Shown here: positions 1-6,773 of the stretch, one piece after another
How the letters are laid out: each line of letters begins with the position of its first letter
Position numbering within the stretch: position 1 is the first letter of the stretch
Assembly: GCA_023396625.1 (NCBI GenBank)
Contig: JAEWVY010000185.1
Span: forward strand, 1-13,869
From: Pseudomonadota bacterium
GTDB taxonomy: Bacteria; Pseudomonadota; Gammaproteobacteria; Burkholderiales; Burkholderiaceae_C
Reading direction: 5' to 3'
Length of the DNA stretch: 13,869 bases
Notes under the pieces: model-generated
What the model saw: the letters and a program-made list of their open reading frames with translations, nothing else
The model's database searches: none
What the model was told of the DNA's origin: nothing
Translations under genes and position numbers: made by a program

Positions 1-462
1 CCCCAGCTCGTTGCGCAAGGTCTCGTAAAACCCCAGATCGATGTAGACCTTCTGGTCGCCCGGGCAGTAAAACGGCCCCATGGCCGCCGCGCCCTGGCCA
101 CAGGCGGTGGCCGTGGCGCCGCGGAAAAGCACCAGGCTGGGCTCCTCGTACCTCGCGCCACGCTGGGCGAACACGGCGGTCCACACATCCTCGGTGTCGG
201 CGAGCACGGTGGAGACGAATCGGGCCAGACGGTCGTCGGCCGGCGGCTTGCGCGCGGGCACCTGCTGAGTCTGCACCGGCCCGCCGCCGCTGAGCAGGCC
301 CAGCACCGTGAGTGGATTGATGCCGAACACCCAGCCCGCGAGCAGCGCGATCACCACGGTCCCGATGCCGATGGACCGCCCGCCGACACCCGGGCCGCTT
401 CCGCCGCCCTCCCCGCGCCTGTCCTCGACGTGGTCCGACTCCCGATGGCCCTCCCATTTCAT
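1..462 (-). CDS. ypfJ: YpfJ-type neutral zinc metallopeptidase, N-terminal part (cut by window edge)
   Basis: The first 154 residues of a predicted membrane-anchored zinc metallopeptidase are present; the gene runs off the left edge. It opens MKWEGHRESDHVEDRRG, which matches the start of E. coli YpfJ (MRWQGRRESDNVEDRR) almost residue by residue. A Gly-rich stretch follows, then one hydrophobic segment at about residues 32-55 (a likely membrane anchor), then the conserved blocks FVSTVLADTEDVW (about 82-94), LVLFRGATATACG (111-123) and MGPFYCPGDQKVYIDLGFY (about 129-147). The HExxH zinc site of the family would lie just beyond the window, so catalysis cannot be checked here. The ATG at 462-460 has a GGGAGGA Shine-Dalgarno about 7 nt upstream. 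It lies 34 nt after dcd on the same strand, so the two are probably cotranscribed. The physiological substrate of the family is not well established. Identification is firm, function general. Confidence 0.9.
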   Translation of the reverse strand, partial: MKWEGHRESDHVEDRRGEGGGSGPGVGGRSIGIGTVVIALLAGWVFGINPLTVLGLLSGGGPVQTQQVPARKPPADDRLARFVSTVLADTEDVWTAVFAQRGARYEEPSLVLFRGATATACGQGAAAMGPFYCPGDQKVYIDLGFYETLRNELG

Positions 463-496
463 GGTGTGGTCCTCCCGCAGGGCGCAGCGACGCCGT

Positions 497-1063
497 TCAG
501 GCCTTGGGCAGCGTCACACCACGCTGGCCCTGGTATTTGCCGCCGCGGTCCTTGTAGCTGGTCTCGCAGACTTCGTCGCTTTCGAAGAACAGCACCTGGG
601 CGCAGCCTTCGCCCGCGTAGATCTTGGCCGGCAGCGGCGTGGTGTTGGAGAACTCCAGCGTCACGTAGCCTTCCCACTCGGGCTCGAAGGGCGTGACGTT
701 GACGATGATGCCGCAGCGCGCGTAGGTGCTCTTGCCCAGGCAGATGGTGAGCACATTGCGCGGGATGCGGAAATACTCCATGGTCCGCGCCAGGGCAAAG
801 CTGTTGGGCGGAATGATGCACACGTCCTCGTTGAAATCGACGAAGCTCTTTTCGTCGAAATTCTTCGGGTCCACCACCGTGCTGTGGATGTTGGTGAAGA
901 CCTTGAATTCCGGTGCGCAGCGGATGTCGTAGCCGTAGCTGCTGGTGCCGTAGCTGATGATCCGGTGCCCTTCGCGCTCACGGATCTGGCCGGGTTCGAA
1001 GGGTTCGATCATGCCGTGCTGTTCGGCCATGCGGCGGATCCACTTGTCGCTCTTGATGGTCAT
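497..1063 (-). CDS. dcd: dCTP deaminase
   Basis: Deaminates dCTP to dUTP, feeding dTMP synthesis in the cytoplasm; the family forms homotrimers. The 188-residue product has the usual length. Visible family blocks are SYGTSSYGYDIRCAPEFKVF (residues 37-56), the nucleotide-binding GKSTYARCGIIVN (110-122), and TLEFSN (135-140), whose Glu138 aligns with the catalytic glutamate of E. coli Dcd. The C-terminal YKDRGGKYQGQRG (170-182) is the flexible lid that closes on the triphosphate. The ATG at 1063-1061 has an AGGAG ribosome site 5-7 nt upstream, and the product ends in LPKA before a TGA. The gene follows guanine deaminase after 124 nt and precedes the ypfJ-like gene by 34 nt. It is a housekeeping gene, probably unrelated to the transport and catabolic genes further along. 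Confidence 0.97.
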   Translation of the reverse strand: MTIKSDKWIRRMAEQHGMIEPFEPGQIREREGHRIISYGTSSYGYDIRCAPEFKVFTNIHSTVVDPKNFDEKSFVDFNEDVCIIPPNSFALARTMEYFRIPRNVLTICLGKSTYARCGIIVNVTPFEPEWEGYVTLEFSNTTPLPAKIYAGEGCAQVLFFESDEVCETSYKDRGGKYQGQRGVTLPKA

Positions 1064-1081
1064 GGTTCACTCCTGCACGCC

Positions 1082-1087
1082 ATTGTA
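1082..1087 (-). promoter_or_regulatory. Possible -10 element for dcd
   Basis: On the minus strand the hexamer TACAAT sits 19-24 nt ahead of the dcd ATG, embedded in CCTACAATGGCG, a typical context for sigma-70 -10 elements in this bacterial group. No good -35 hexamer stands 16-18 nt further up. The implied leader would be only about 12 nt, just long enough to hold the AGGAG ribosome site. This is an inference from a single hexamer. Confidence 0.3.
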
Positions 1088-1098
1088 GGCATGCGCCA

Positions 1099-1130
1099 GA
1101 GGCCCCGGCCTTCACGGCGGCCCGGCCCTC
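1099..1130. other. GC-rich stem-loop between guaD and dcd
   Basis: Bases 1099-1110 and 1119-1130 can pair over 12 positions with two mismatches, enclosing an 8-nt loop. No T-run follows on the minus strand, so it is not a classical intrinsic terminator there. It may separate the guaD transcript from dcd, or stabilise an mRNA end. Seen directly as an inverted repeat; its role is inferred. Confidence 0.4.
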
Positions 1131-1134
1131 GAAT

Positions 1135-1187
1135 GATATAAAAATAGGAGCTACAAATGACCTGCAGATGCTGGGAAACGGCTTATT
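1135..1187. repeat. Probable dispersed Comamonadaceae intergenic repeat copy
   Basis: The stretch begins GATATAAAAATAGGAGCTAC and ends CGGCTTATTT, directly against the guaD stop codon. It resembles, from memory, the small non-coding repeat scattered through Comamonadaceae genomes in which AAAATAGGAGCT opens the unit, a GC-rich palindromic core follows, and a complementary AT-rich edge closes it. The edges AAATAGGAGC and GGCTTATTT are imperfect inverted repeats of each other. The core here is diverged and no longer clearly palindromic. No coding potential is evident. A genome search would confirm copy number. Confidence 0.45.
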
Positions 1188-2465
1188 TCACCGAGAAATC
1201 ACGGTGCGCTCCACCACCCGGTCGTCGCCCAGCACGATCATCGAAAACAGCAGCTCGTCGAGACTCTTGGCCTGCGACGTGCGCCGCGCCAGCAGCGGCG
1301 TCGCCGCGGGATCGAGCACCAGGAAGTCCGCTTCGCAGCCGGGTTGCAGGTTGCCCACCACACCATCGAGCCCCAATGCCCGCGCGGCGCCCGCCGTGTG
1401 CAGCCACCACAGGCGCTGCGGGCTCAGGCTGAGGCCGGGCTTGGTCTGCCCCTCGCGCCCGACGTGGTAGGCCGCCAGCATGGTGTGGAATGGGCAGAAG
1501 CTGGTGCCGCCGCCGACGTCACTGGCCAGGCCGTGGCGGAATCCCGCGTGGTCGGCCCGCGCGTAGTCGAAGAAGCCGCTGCCAAGAAACAGGTTGCTCG
1601 TCGGGCACACGGCGGCGGCGGCGCGGCGTTCGCGCATGAGCACGCGGTCTTCGTCGCTGAAATGGATGCAGTGCGCGTACACGGCGCGCTCGCGCATCAG
1701 GCCATGGTCGTCGTAGATGGACAGGTAGCTGCGCGAATCGGGGAACAGGGCGCGCGCCCAGGCGATTTCCTCGCGGTTCTCCGCCACGTGGGACTGGATC
1801 CACACGTCCGGGTAGCGGGCGGCCAGTTCGCCCGCACCGCGCAGCTGCGCCTCGCTGCAGCTCGGCGCGAAGCGCGGGGTGATCGCATACCCCAGGCGGT
1901 CCACGCCATGCCACCGCTGAATCAGCGCCTCGGTGTCGGCGAGGCTCTGCTCGGTCTGGTCACGCACGCCATCGGGCGAGTGGCGGTCCTGCAGTACCTT
2001 GCCTGTGATCAGGCGCAGGCCCCGGCGCCGCGCTTCCGCGAACAGCGCGGTCACCGACGCGGGGTGCGAGGTCGCGAACGCCAGTGCCGTGGTCACGCCG
2101 TTGCGCGCCAGTTCGTCGAAAAAGAAGCTGGCCACTTCGGCCGCATGGCCGGCGTCGCTGAACTGCGCCTCGTGCGGAAAGGTGTAGTGCTCCAGCCACG
2201 GCAACAGGCCCTCGGCGGGCGAGCCGATCACGTCGGTCTGCGGGTAATGGACGTGCAGGTCGATGAAACCCGGGGCAAGGATCCGGCCCGGCAGGTGCGT
2301 CACCGGGACACCGGCATGGCCGTCGATGAGCGTGCGGCAAGGCCCTGCCGCCACCACCACGGCCCGGCCCGCGGGGCCTGGCCCCACGACCAGCAGACCA
2401 TCCTCGTCGAAAAGGGCCTGGCCCTCGTCATCGAAACGCAGCAGGGAAGCACGGAAAGCTTTCAT
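1188..2465 (-). CDS. guaD: Guanine deaminase
   Basis: A cytoplasmic amidohydrolase that converts guanine to xanthine and ammonia. From the ATG at 2465 it is 425 residues long, normal for the family. Metal-site and substrate motifs are all present: HVHYPQ (residues 71-76, zinc ligands His71 and His73), PRFAPSC (197-203, guanine-contacting Arg), SHVAEN (225-230), AHCIH (264-268) and SDVGGGTSF (315-323, with the catalytic/metal Asp316). The product starts MKAFRASLLRF. A TTG three codons earlier (2474) could also start the frame, but neither start has a clear Shine-Dalgarno and the ATG fits homologues better. It lies 108 nt downstream of the BMP-family binding protein on the same strand, which suggests a purine uptake and deamination unit together with the adenine deaminase at 11309-12361. 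The product, xanthine, would need a xanthine dehydrogenase, which is not in the window. Confidence 0.96.
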   Translation of the reverse strand: MKAFRASLLRFDDEGQALFDEDGLLVVGPGPAGRAVVVAAGPCRTLIDGHAGVPVTHLPGRILAPGFIDLHVHYPQTDVIGSPAEGLLPWLEHYTFPHEAQFSDAGHAAEVASFFFDELARNGVTTALAFATSHPASVTALFAEARRRGLRLITGKVLQDRHSPDGVRDQTEQSLADTEALIQRWHGVDRLGYAITPRFAPSCSEAQLRGAGELAARYPDVWIQSHVAENREEIAWARALFPDSRSYLSIYDDHGLMRERAVYAHCIHFSDEDRVLMRERRAAAAVCPTSNLFLGSGFFDYARADHAGFRHGLASDVGGGTSFCPFHTMLAAYHVGREGQTKPGLSLSPQRLWWLHTAGAARALGLDGVVGNLQPGCEADFLVLDPAATPLLARRTSQAKSLDELLFSMIVLGDDRVVERTVISR

Positions 2466-2492
2466 TGGCGACAAGCTTAAACAAATCGGGCC

Positions 2493-2509
2493 GCCGCGTC
2501 ATACGCGGC
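2493..2509. other. Small hairpin between BMP gene and guaD
   Basis: GCCGCG and CGCGGC form a perfect 6-bp stem around a TCATA loop. It lies 65-81 nt past the BMP stop codon and about 28 nt ahead of the guaD ATG. There is no adjacent T-run on the minus strand, so termination is doubtful. The rest of the 2466-2573 gap shows nothing recognisable. Confidence 0.25.
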
Positions 2510-2573
2510 TGCAGATAACGACCATGCCGCGTTGCGGACAAGATCGCAGGCGTCGCGGAACCAGGGCAAGGGC

Positions 2574-3662
2574 TCAGCGGGCCAGTTTGCCCTGCACCCC
2601 CTCGGCCAGCCAGTCCATGCCCAGAATCTGCGCATCGCTCAGCGTCTGGCCGGCGGCGATCCGTACCCGGCCCGCGTTGTCGCGGACCGCAGCCCGGCCA
2701 TGAAACGGGTGCAGCCGGCCGCTGGCGATATCCCTCTGCCGTGCCAGCACCTCGTCGCGGACCGCCGCAGGCACCCTGGACCCGAAATCACCCACGCGCA
2801 CCATGCCGTCGCGGATGCCTCCCCAGACCTGGCCGCTGGTCCAGCTGCCGTCGAGCACCGCGCGCACCCGACGCGTGTCGTACTCCCCCCAATGGTGGGT
2901 CACCGCGAGAATTTGCGCGTCCGGCGCCACGCGGCGCATGTCCGAGTGGTAGGCCACGGCCAGCTTGCCGCGTTCCTGCGCGGCCGCCATGACCGCGGTG
3001 GACGCCGTATGAAAACCGATCACGTCCACCCCCTGATTGAACAGCGTGAGCGCGGCGTCGCGTTCACGCGGTGGATCGAACCAGGCGTCGATCCACACGA
3101 GTTTGACCACGGCCTCGGGGTTGACCGAGCGCAGGCCCAGCGTGAAAGCGTTGATGCCCTGGAGCACCTCGGGAATGGGAAAACCCGCCACGTAGCCGAC
3201 CACGCCGGTCGTCGTCATGCGGCCGGCCGCCACGCCGGCGAGATAGCGTCCCTCGTAGTACCGCGCATTCGCCGTGGCCACGTTGGCCGCCGTCTTGTAG
3301 CCCGTGATGGACTCGAACCGGACCCCTGGAAAGTCCCGCGCCACCTTCAGTGTCGGCTCCATGTAACCGAAGCTCGTCGTGAAGATGATGCGGTGTCCAT
3401 TGACCGCCAGATCGCGGATCACCCGTTCGGCATCCGCGCCCTCGGGCACATTGTCGACCACCGTGGTCCTGACCTGCCCGCCCAGTGCCGCCTCGACCGC
3501 CTTGCGACCCTCGTCGTGCTGGCGCGTCCAGCCGACATCGAGCACCGGGGTCACGTAGACGAAACCGGCCTTGATCGGGTCACCGTCGGCGGCCCGGGCC
3601 TGTGAAGACAAAGAAAAGATGAAACAGGCGGCCGCGAACGCGGCGGCGAGGTTTTTGTACAT
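2574..3662 (-). CDS. BMP-family periplasmic substrate-binding protein (nucleoside/purine ABC uptake)
   Basis: A secreted binding protein of the BMP/Med/PnrA family, whose characterised members bind nucleosides or related purine compounds for ABC import. From the ATG at 3662 it has 362 residues. It opens MYKNLAAAFAAACFIFSLSS, a signal peptide with a likely cut after ARA at residue 24. The mature start KAGFVYVTPVLDVGWTRQHD matches the family's ligand-binding N-terminus (usual form 'GPVGDxGWTxxHDxGR'). Later family features are TTSFGYMEPTLKVA, the hinge ARYYEGRYLAGVAAG and GFPIPEVLQGINAFTLG. The start at 3662 is chosen because GAGGA sits 6 nt upstream; an in-frame ATG at 3677 would add five residues. 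It is a diverged paralogue of the BMP protein cut by the right edge. No BMP-type permease or ATPase gene is in the window. It lies 108 nt before guaD, so a purine ligand (for example guanine or guanosine) is plausible but unproven. Confidence 0.9.
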   Translation of the reverse strand: MYKNLAAAFAAACFIFSLSSQARAADGDPIKAGFVYVTPVLDVGWTRQHDEGRKAVEAALGGQVRTTVVDNVPEGADAERVIRDLAVNGHRIIFTTSFGYMEPTLKVARDFPGVRFESITGYKTAANVATANARYYEGRYLAGVAAGRMTTTGVVGYVAGFPIPEVLQGINAFTLGLRSVNPEAVVKLVWIDAWFDPPRERDAALTLFNQGVDVIGFHTASTAVMAAAQERGKLAVAYHSDMRRVAPDAQILAVTHHWGEYDTRRVRAVLDGSWTSGQVWGGIRDGMVRVGDFGSRVPAAVRDEVLARQRDIASGRLHPFHGRAAVRDNAGRVRIAAGQTLSDAQILGMDWLAEGVQGKLAR

Positions 3663-3688
3663 GGTGTTCCTCGACATGGTCCCGGTTG

Positions 3689-3721
3689 AAAAAACGAAGC
3701 CCGCCGGGACAGCGGGCTTCG
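3689..3721 (-). terminator. Strong intrinsic terminator of the amino-acid ABC operon
   Basis: CGAAGCCCGC (3695-3704) and GCGGGCTTCG (3712-3721) form a perfect 10-bp stem with a 7-nt loop. On the minus strand the stem is followed by six Ts (3694-3689). It lies 52 nt after the ATPase stop codon and about 27 nt ahead of the BMP start codon. It should therefore end the transporter transcript and isolate the BMP-guaD genes from it. Confidence 0.9.
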
Positions 3722-3773
3722 GTGCCGATTCTATCGCCTCTGCCGCGACCCCACCGGGCCGGCGGGTTGAACC

Positions 3774-4532
3774 TCAGGCCGTGACGGACGACAGGAATTG
3801 CTGCAACTCGGGCGTCTGCGGCCGCGAAAACAAGGTGTCGGGTGGCCCCATTTCATGCACCCGCCCCTGGTGCATGAACACGACCCGGTCGCTGACTTTG
3901 CGGGCGAAGGCCATTTCGTGCGTCACCAGGATCAGCGTCATGCCTTCATCGGCCAGCATCTCCACGACCTGCAGCACCTCGCCCACCAGCTCCGGGTCCA
4001 ATGCCGAGGTGATCTCGTCGCACAGCAGCACCGTGGGATTCATGGCCAGCGCGCGGGCAATGGCCACACGCTGCTGCTGACCGCCCGAAAGCTGATCGGG
4101 CATGCGGTCGAACAAATGCCCCAGCCCCACGCGTGCCAGCAGGGCCTGGGCGCGGACCTTCGCCTCCTCCGAAGGCAGGTCCTTGACCAGGGTCGGAGCC
4201 AGCATCACGTTGCGCCCGGCGCTCAGGTGCGGAAACAGGTTGAAGCTCTGAAAAATCATGCCGACCTGCTGGCGCAGTTCGCGCATGGCATGGGCATCGC
4301 CATGCCGCAACGCCTGGCCGTCCACCGTCAGCGTGCCGCGCTCGAAACTTTCCAGTCCGTTGATACAGCGCAGCAACGTGCTCTTGCCCGAACCGCTCTT
4401 GCCGATGATGCAGACCACTTCCTTGCGGCCCACCTGCAGATCGATGCCCTTGAGCACTTCATTGGCACCGAAACGCTTGTGCAGGCCGCGGATGTCCACC
4501 AGCGCATAGGGGGGAGTCGAAGACAATGTCAT
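3774..4532 (-). CDS. Polar amino-acid ABC transporter ATP-binding protein
   Basis: The cytoplasmic ATPase of a PAAT-family (GlnQ/HisP type) importer, 252 residues. All ABC motifs are intact: Walker A GKSGSGKST (residues 44-52), Q-loop Gln95 in GMIFQSFNLFPH, signature LSGGQQQR (148-155), Walker B VLLCDE (168-173) with Glu173, D-loop SALD (176-179) and switch His205 in VTHEM. The family's more common DEPT after Walker B is DEIT here, which is tolerated in this group. The ATG at 4532 lies 3 nt after the permease stop codon (TGA-CCT-ATG), so translation is probably coupled. It is the last gene of the operon binding protein, permease, permease, ATPase, and is followed by the hairpin terminator at 3689-3721. 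The imported substrate is not readable from the ATPase; the divergent carbamoylase and lyase genes suggest a ureido or diamino acid. Confidence 0.96.
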   Translation of the reverse strand: MTLSSTPPYALVDIRGLHKRFGANEVLKGIDLQVGRKEVVCIIGKSGSGKSTLLRCINGLESFERGTLTVDGQALRHGDAHAMRELRQQVGMIFQSFNLFPHLSAGRNVMLAPTLVKDLPSEEAKVRAQALLARVGLGHLFDRMPDQLSGGQQQRVAIARALAMNPTVLLCDEITSALDPELVGEVLQVVEMLADEGMTLILVTHEMAFARKVSDRVVFMHQGRVHEMGPPDTLFSRPQTPELQQFLSSVTA

Positions 4533-4535
4533 AGG

Positions 4536-5180
4536 TCAGGCCGGGCGGCGGTTTTCCAGCCTCTGGCTCCACCACGACAGCGGGTAGCACAGGGCGAAGT
4601 ACAAAAGGCCCACAAAGCTGTAGGCCAGAAAGGGTTGATAGGTCGCGTTGGAGATCATCTGCCCGGCCTTGGTCAGCTCGACAAAACCAATCACCGAAGC
4701 CAATGCCGTGCCCTTGACGATCTGCACCAGAAAGCCCACCGTGGGTGCGATCGCCACGCGCAGGGCCTGCGGCAGGATCACGTGGCGCATCTGCTGCGCA
4801 TAGCTCAATGCCAGACATGTGGCGGCCTCCCACTGGCCCTTGGGGACAGCGTTGACGCAGCCGCGCCAGATCTCTGTCAGGTAAGCACTGGCATAGAGCG
4901 TGAGACAGACGGACGCCGCCACCAGCGGCGAGGTGTCCATGCCCAGCAGGGCCAGGCCGAAATACACCAGAAAGAGCTGCATCAGCAGCGGCGTGCCCTG
5001 AAAGACTTGCACATACCACGCGACCGCCACGTCCGCGCCGCGCAGCCGGGTAAACCGCAACAACAGCAGGCCCAGACCGGCCAACCCGCCGCCGATGAAG
5101 GCGATCAGCGACAGCGCCACCGTCCAGCGCACGGCGCCCAGCAAAAAGGTGAAGATATCCCAGAGGGAAAACTGGACCAT
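4536..5180 (-). CDS. Amino-acid ABC transporter permease (HisM/GlnP type), second subunit
   Basis: An integral inner-membrane permease of 214 residues starting MVQFSLWDIFTFLLG. Hydrophobic segments lie at about residues 10-41, 51-80, 84-104, 145-166 and 186-204. The family blocks QGTPLLMQLFLVYFG (61-75) and KGTALASVIGFVELTKAGQ (156-174) are clear. The cytoplasmic EAA loop is EAATCLALSYAQQMRHVILP (118-137); the glycine normally found after EAAxxL is alanine here. The frame is open far upstream, across the first permease gene, but that part is antisense-like nonsense. The ATG at 5180 is supported by the start of homology and by its position 8 nt after the first permease stop. No Shine-Dalgarno is evident, so coupling to the upstream gene is likely. 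It pairs with the permease at 5189-5854 to form the membrane channel. Confidence 0.93.
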   Translation of the reverse strand: MVQFSLWDIFTFLLGAVRWTVALSLIAFIGGGLAGLGLLLLRFTRLRGADVAVAWYVQVFQGTPLLMQLFLVYFGLALLGMDTSPLVAASVCLTLYASAYLTEIWRGCVNAVPKGQWEAATCLALSYAQQMRHVILPQALRVAIAPTVGFLVQIVKGTALASVIGFVELTKAGQMISNATYQPFLAYSFVGLLYFALCYPLSWWSQRLENRRPA

Positions 5181-5188
5181 GATGGAAA

Positions 5189-5854
5189 CTAGGCGCGGCT
5201 GGAAAAAATGAAGCGCGGCCCCACCCAATACAGCAGTTGGCGCAGCGCAATGGCCAGCAACAGGTAGATGCCCGTGACGATGATGTAGGACTCGAAACTG
5301 CGGAAGGTGCGGCTGGAAATCAGATTGGCCGCCTGCGACAGCTCTTCCGCCGAGATCTGTCCGCACACCGCCGAGCCCAGCATGACGATGATGACCTGGC
5401 TCACCAGTGCCGGCCAGATGCGCGCCAGCGCCGGGGGCAGCACCACGCGCGAAAACGTCTGCCACGGCGTGAGCGCCAGGCTCAGGGCCGCCTCCAACTG
5501 ACCGCGCGGCGTGGCCTGCAGGCCGGCGCGCACGATTTCGCAGGCATAGGCCCCGAGGTTGAACACCATGGCCAACACGCTCGCCATTTCCACCGACAGC
5601 CGCAGCCCCAGCGAGGGCAGGCCGAAAAAGATGAAAAACAGCTGGATGATGAAGGGCGTGTTGCGCACCAGCTCGACGTAGGCCCCCACCCCTCGCTTCA
5701 GCACCGGCCCTCCGTGCAGCCGCGCCCAGGCGCAGGCCACGCCCACCAGCGTGCCCAGCACCGCCGAGAAAGCGGTCAGCAGCACGGTCAGGCCCAGTCC
5801 ATGCAACAGCATGGGCCACTGCTCCAGAACGGTGCCAAAGTTGAATTCAATCAT
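5189..5854 (-). CDS. Amino-acid ABC transporter permease (HisQ/GlnP type), first subunit
   Basis: An integral inner-membrane permease of 221 residues. The N-terminal transmembrane stretch is at about residues 15-42, followed by ELVRNTPFIIQLFFIFFG (61-78), the signature block of PAAT permeases, and further hydrophobic segments at about 86-106, 145-166 and 186-207. The EAA cytoplasmic loop reads EAALSLALTPWQTFSRVVLP (121-140), again with alanine where most relatives have glycine. The ATG at 5854 has a GAGGT ribosome site about 8 nt upstream. The gene sits 8 nt ahead of the second permease. It is separated from the binding-protein gene by 121 nt that hold a REP-like element, which probably lowers expression of the membrane subunits relative to the binding protein. 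Confidence 0.94.
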   Translation of the reverse strand: MIEFNFGTVLEQWPMLLHGLGLTVLLTAFSAVLGTLVGVACAWARLHGGPVLKRGVGAYVELVRNTPFIIQLFFIFFGLPSLGLRLSVEMASVLAMVFNLGAYACEIVRAGLQATPRGQLEAALSLALTPWQTFSRVVLPPALARIWPALVSQVIIVMLGSAVCGQISAEELSQAANLISSRTFRSFESYIIVTGIYLLLAIALRQLLYWVGPRFIFSSRA

Positions 5855-5870
5855 GGTGAATACCTCGCAC

Positions 5871-5950
5871 CCGCTCGTCCTGAGCCTGTCGAAGGACCGC
5901 AGCTTCGATCATTCGTCAAGCTCACGACAGGCCAGGCTCAGCCCGAACGG
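5871..5950. repeat. REP-like inverted repeat pair between binding-protein and permease genes
   Basis: The left arm CCGCTCGTCCTGAGCCTGTC (5871-5890) and the right arm GACAGGCCAGGCTCAGCCC... (5926-5950) are imperfect inverted copies sharing the core CTGAGCCTG, facing each other across about 35 nt. This is the REP-type repeat widespread in Burkholderiales and some Xanthomonadales. Spurious translations of it give the well-known 'LVLSLSKD' and 'PEPVEG' peptides, and both can be read here. Its place inside an operon, directly after the binding-protein gene, fits a role in mRNA processing or 3'-end protection, giving more binding protein than permease. Confidence 0.85.
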
Positions 5951-5975
5951 CAAATGAACAGTATCGCCTTTGACC

Positions 5976-6773
5976 TCAATCAGGCAGCACGCCGGTGCCA
6001 CGCCCCAGCCATTTTTGCGAGTACTGCTCCAGTGTGCCGTCGGCCTTGGCGGCCCGCAGGATTTCGTTCACCTTCTTCAGCAGCGCGGTCTCGCCCTTGC
6101 GCACGCCGATGAAGTTGGGCGAGTCTTTGAGCAGCAGCTTGTACTCGGCCTGCACTTGCGGGTTCTTTTGCACAGCGGCAGCGGCCACCGCGGCGCCGGT
6201 GGCCAGCAACTGGGTTTGCTGCGAAATGAAGGCGGCCACGGTGGTGGCATCGTCCTCAAAGCGCTGGATCTTCAGTGTCGGAGGCGCCACCTTCTGCAGC
6301 ACATCGTCCTGGATGGTGCCGCGCGTCACGGCAATGGTCTTGCCCGCCAGGTCGTCAAAGCTCTTGATGCTCAGCGCCTTGGGGCCGAACACCGCCTGGA
6401 AGAAGGGCGCGTAGGCCACCGTGAAGTCGATCACCTTCTCACGCTCCGGGTTCTTGCCCAGGGCCGAGACGATCAGGTCGATCTTCTTGGTCTGCAGATA
6501 GGGAATGCGGTTGGGTGTGCTCACGGGCACGAACTCGGCCTTCACGCCCAGCTTGTCGGCGATCAACTGCGCCGTGGCCACGTCCACGCCCGTGAGCTTG
6601 AAGTCGGGACCCATGTAGCCATAAGGCGGGAAATCGGAGGCCACGCCCAGTGCGATGGACTTCTTGGCCAGGATCGCGCTCAGCGAATCGTCCGCCGCAT
6701 GGACTGGCGTGGCCAAAAACACGGCGGCACCCGCAATCGCGGCGGCCAAGGCCGAAAACAGCTTGAATTTCAT
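5976..6773 (-). CDS. Periplasmic amino-acid-binding protein of ABC transporter (SBP_bac_3 family)
   Basis: The binding protein of the PAAT importer, 265 residues. The start is the ATG at 6773, with AGGAA 7-11 nt upstream. The frame is open for hundreds of codons further up but there runs antisense to the regulator gene. Residues 1-26 are a signal peptide (MKFKLFSALAAAIAGAAVFL, then cleavage after VHA). The mature part shows the family blocks GVASDFPPYGYMG (43-55), TGVDVATAQLIADKLGVKAE (61-80) and KNPEREKVIDFT (107-118). Arg111 in the last block aligns with the arginine that holds the ligand alpha-carboxylate in relatives such as HisJ. The ligand is therefore probably an alpha-amino or ureido acid. 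It is the first gene of its operon and is divergent from the rpiR-type regulator, with a shared 204-nt control region. Confidence 0.95.
   Translation of the reverse strand: MKFKLFSALAAAIAGAAVFLATPVHAADDSLSAILAKKSIALGVASDFPPYGYMGPDFKLTGVDVATAQLIADKLGVKAEFVPVSTPNRIPYLQTKKIDLIVSALGKNPEREKVIDFTVAYAPFFQAVFGPKALSIKSFDDLAGKTIAVTRGTIQDDVLQKVAPPTLKIQRFEDDATTVAAFISQQTQLLATGAAVAAAAVQKNPQVQAEYKLLLKDSPNFIGVRKGETALLKKVNEILRAAKADGTLEQYSQKWLGRGTGVLPD

Noticed and set aside
308..3605. Long plus-strand open frames opposite ypfJ, dcd, guaD and the BMP gene
   Set aside because: They lie antisense to well-identified genes, have Arg/Ala/His/Pro-rich low-complexity translations, and match no family. Such frames are expected on the opposite strand of high-GC genes.
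3689..3721. Purine riboswitch or other structured leader ahead of the BMP gene
   Set aside because: Only a simple perfect hairpin and T-run is visible. There is no three-way junction or conserved purine-riboswitch core, so a terminator is sufficient.
4536..5819. A single 427-residue minus-strand open frame spanning both permeases
   Set aside because: Only the last 214 residues read as a permease. The upstream half is an out-of-frame reading of the first permease, not a fusion.
5751..5957. Short plus-strand frame with an LVLSLSKD peptide
   Set aside because: It is the spurious translation of the REP-like repeat and the antisense of the permease gene, not a protein.
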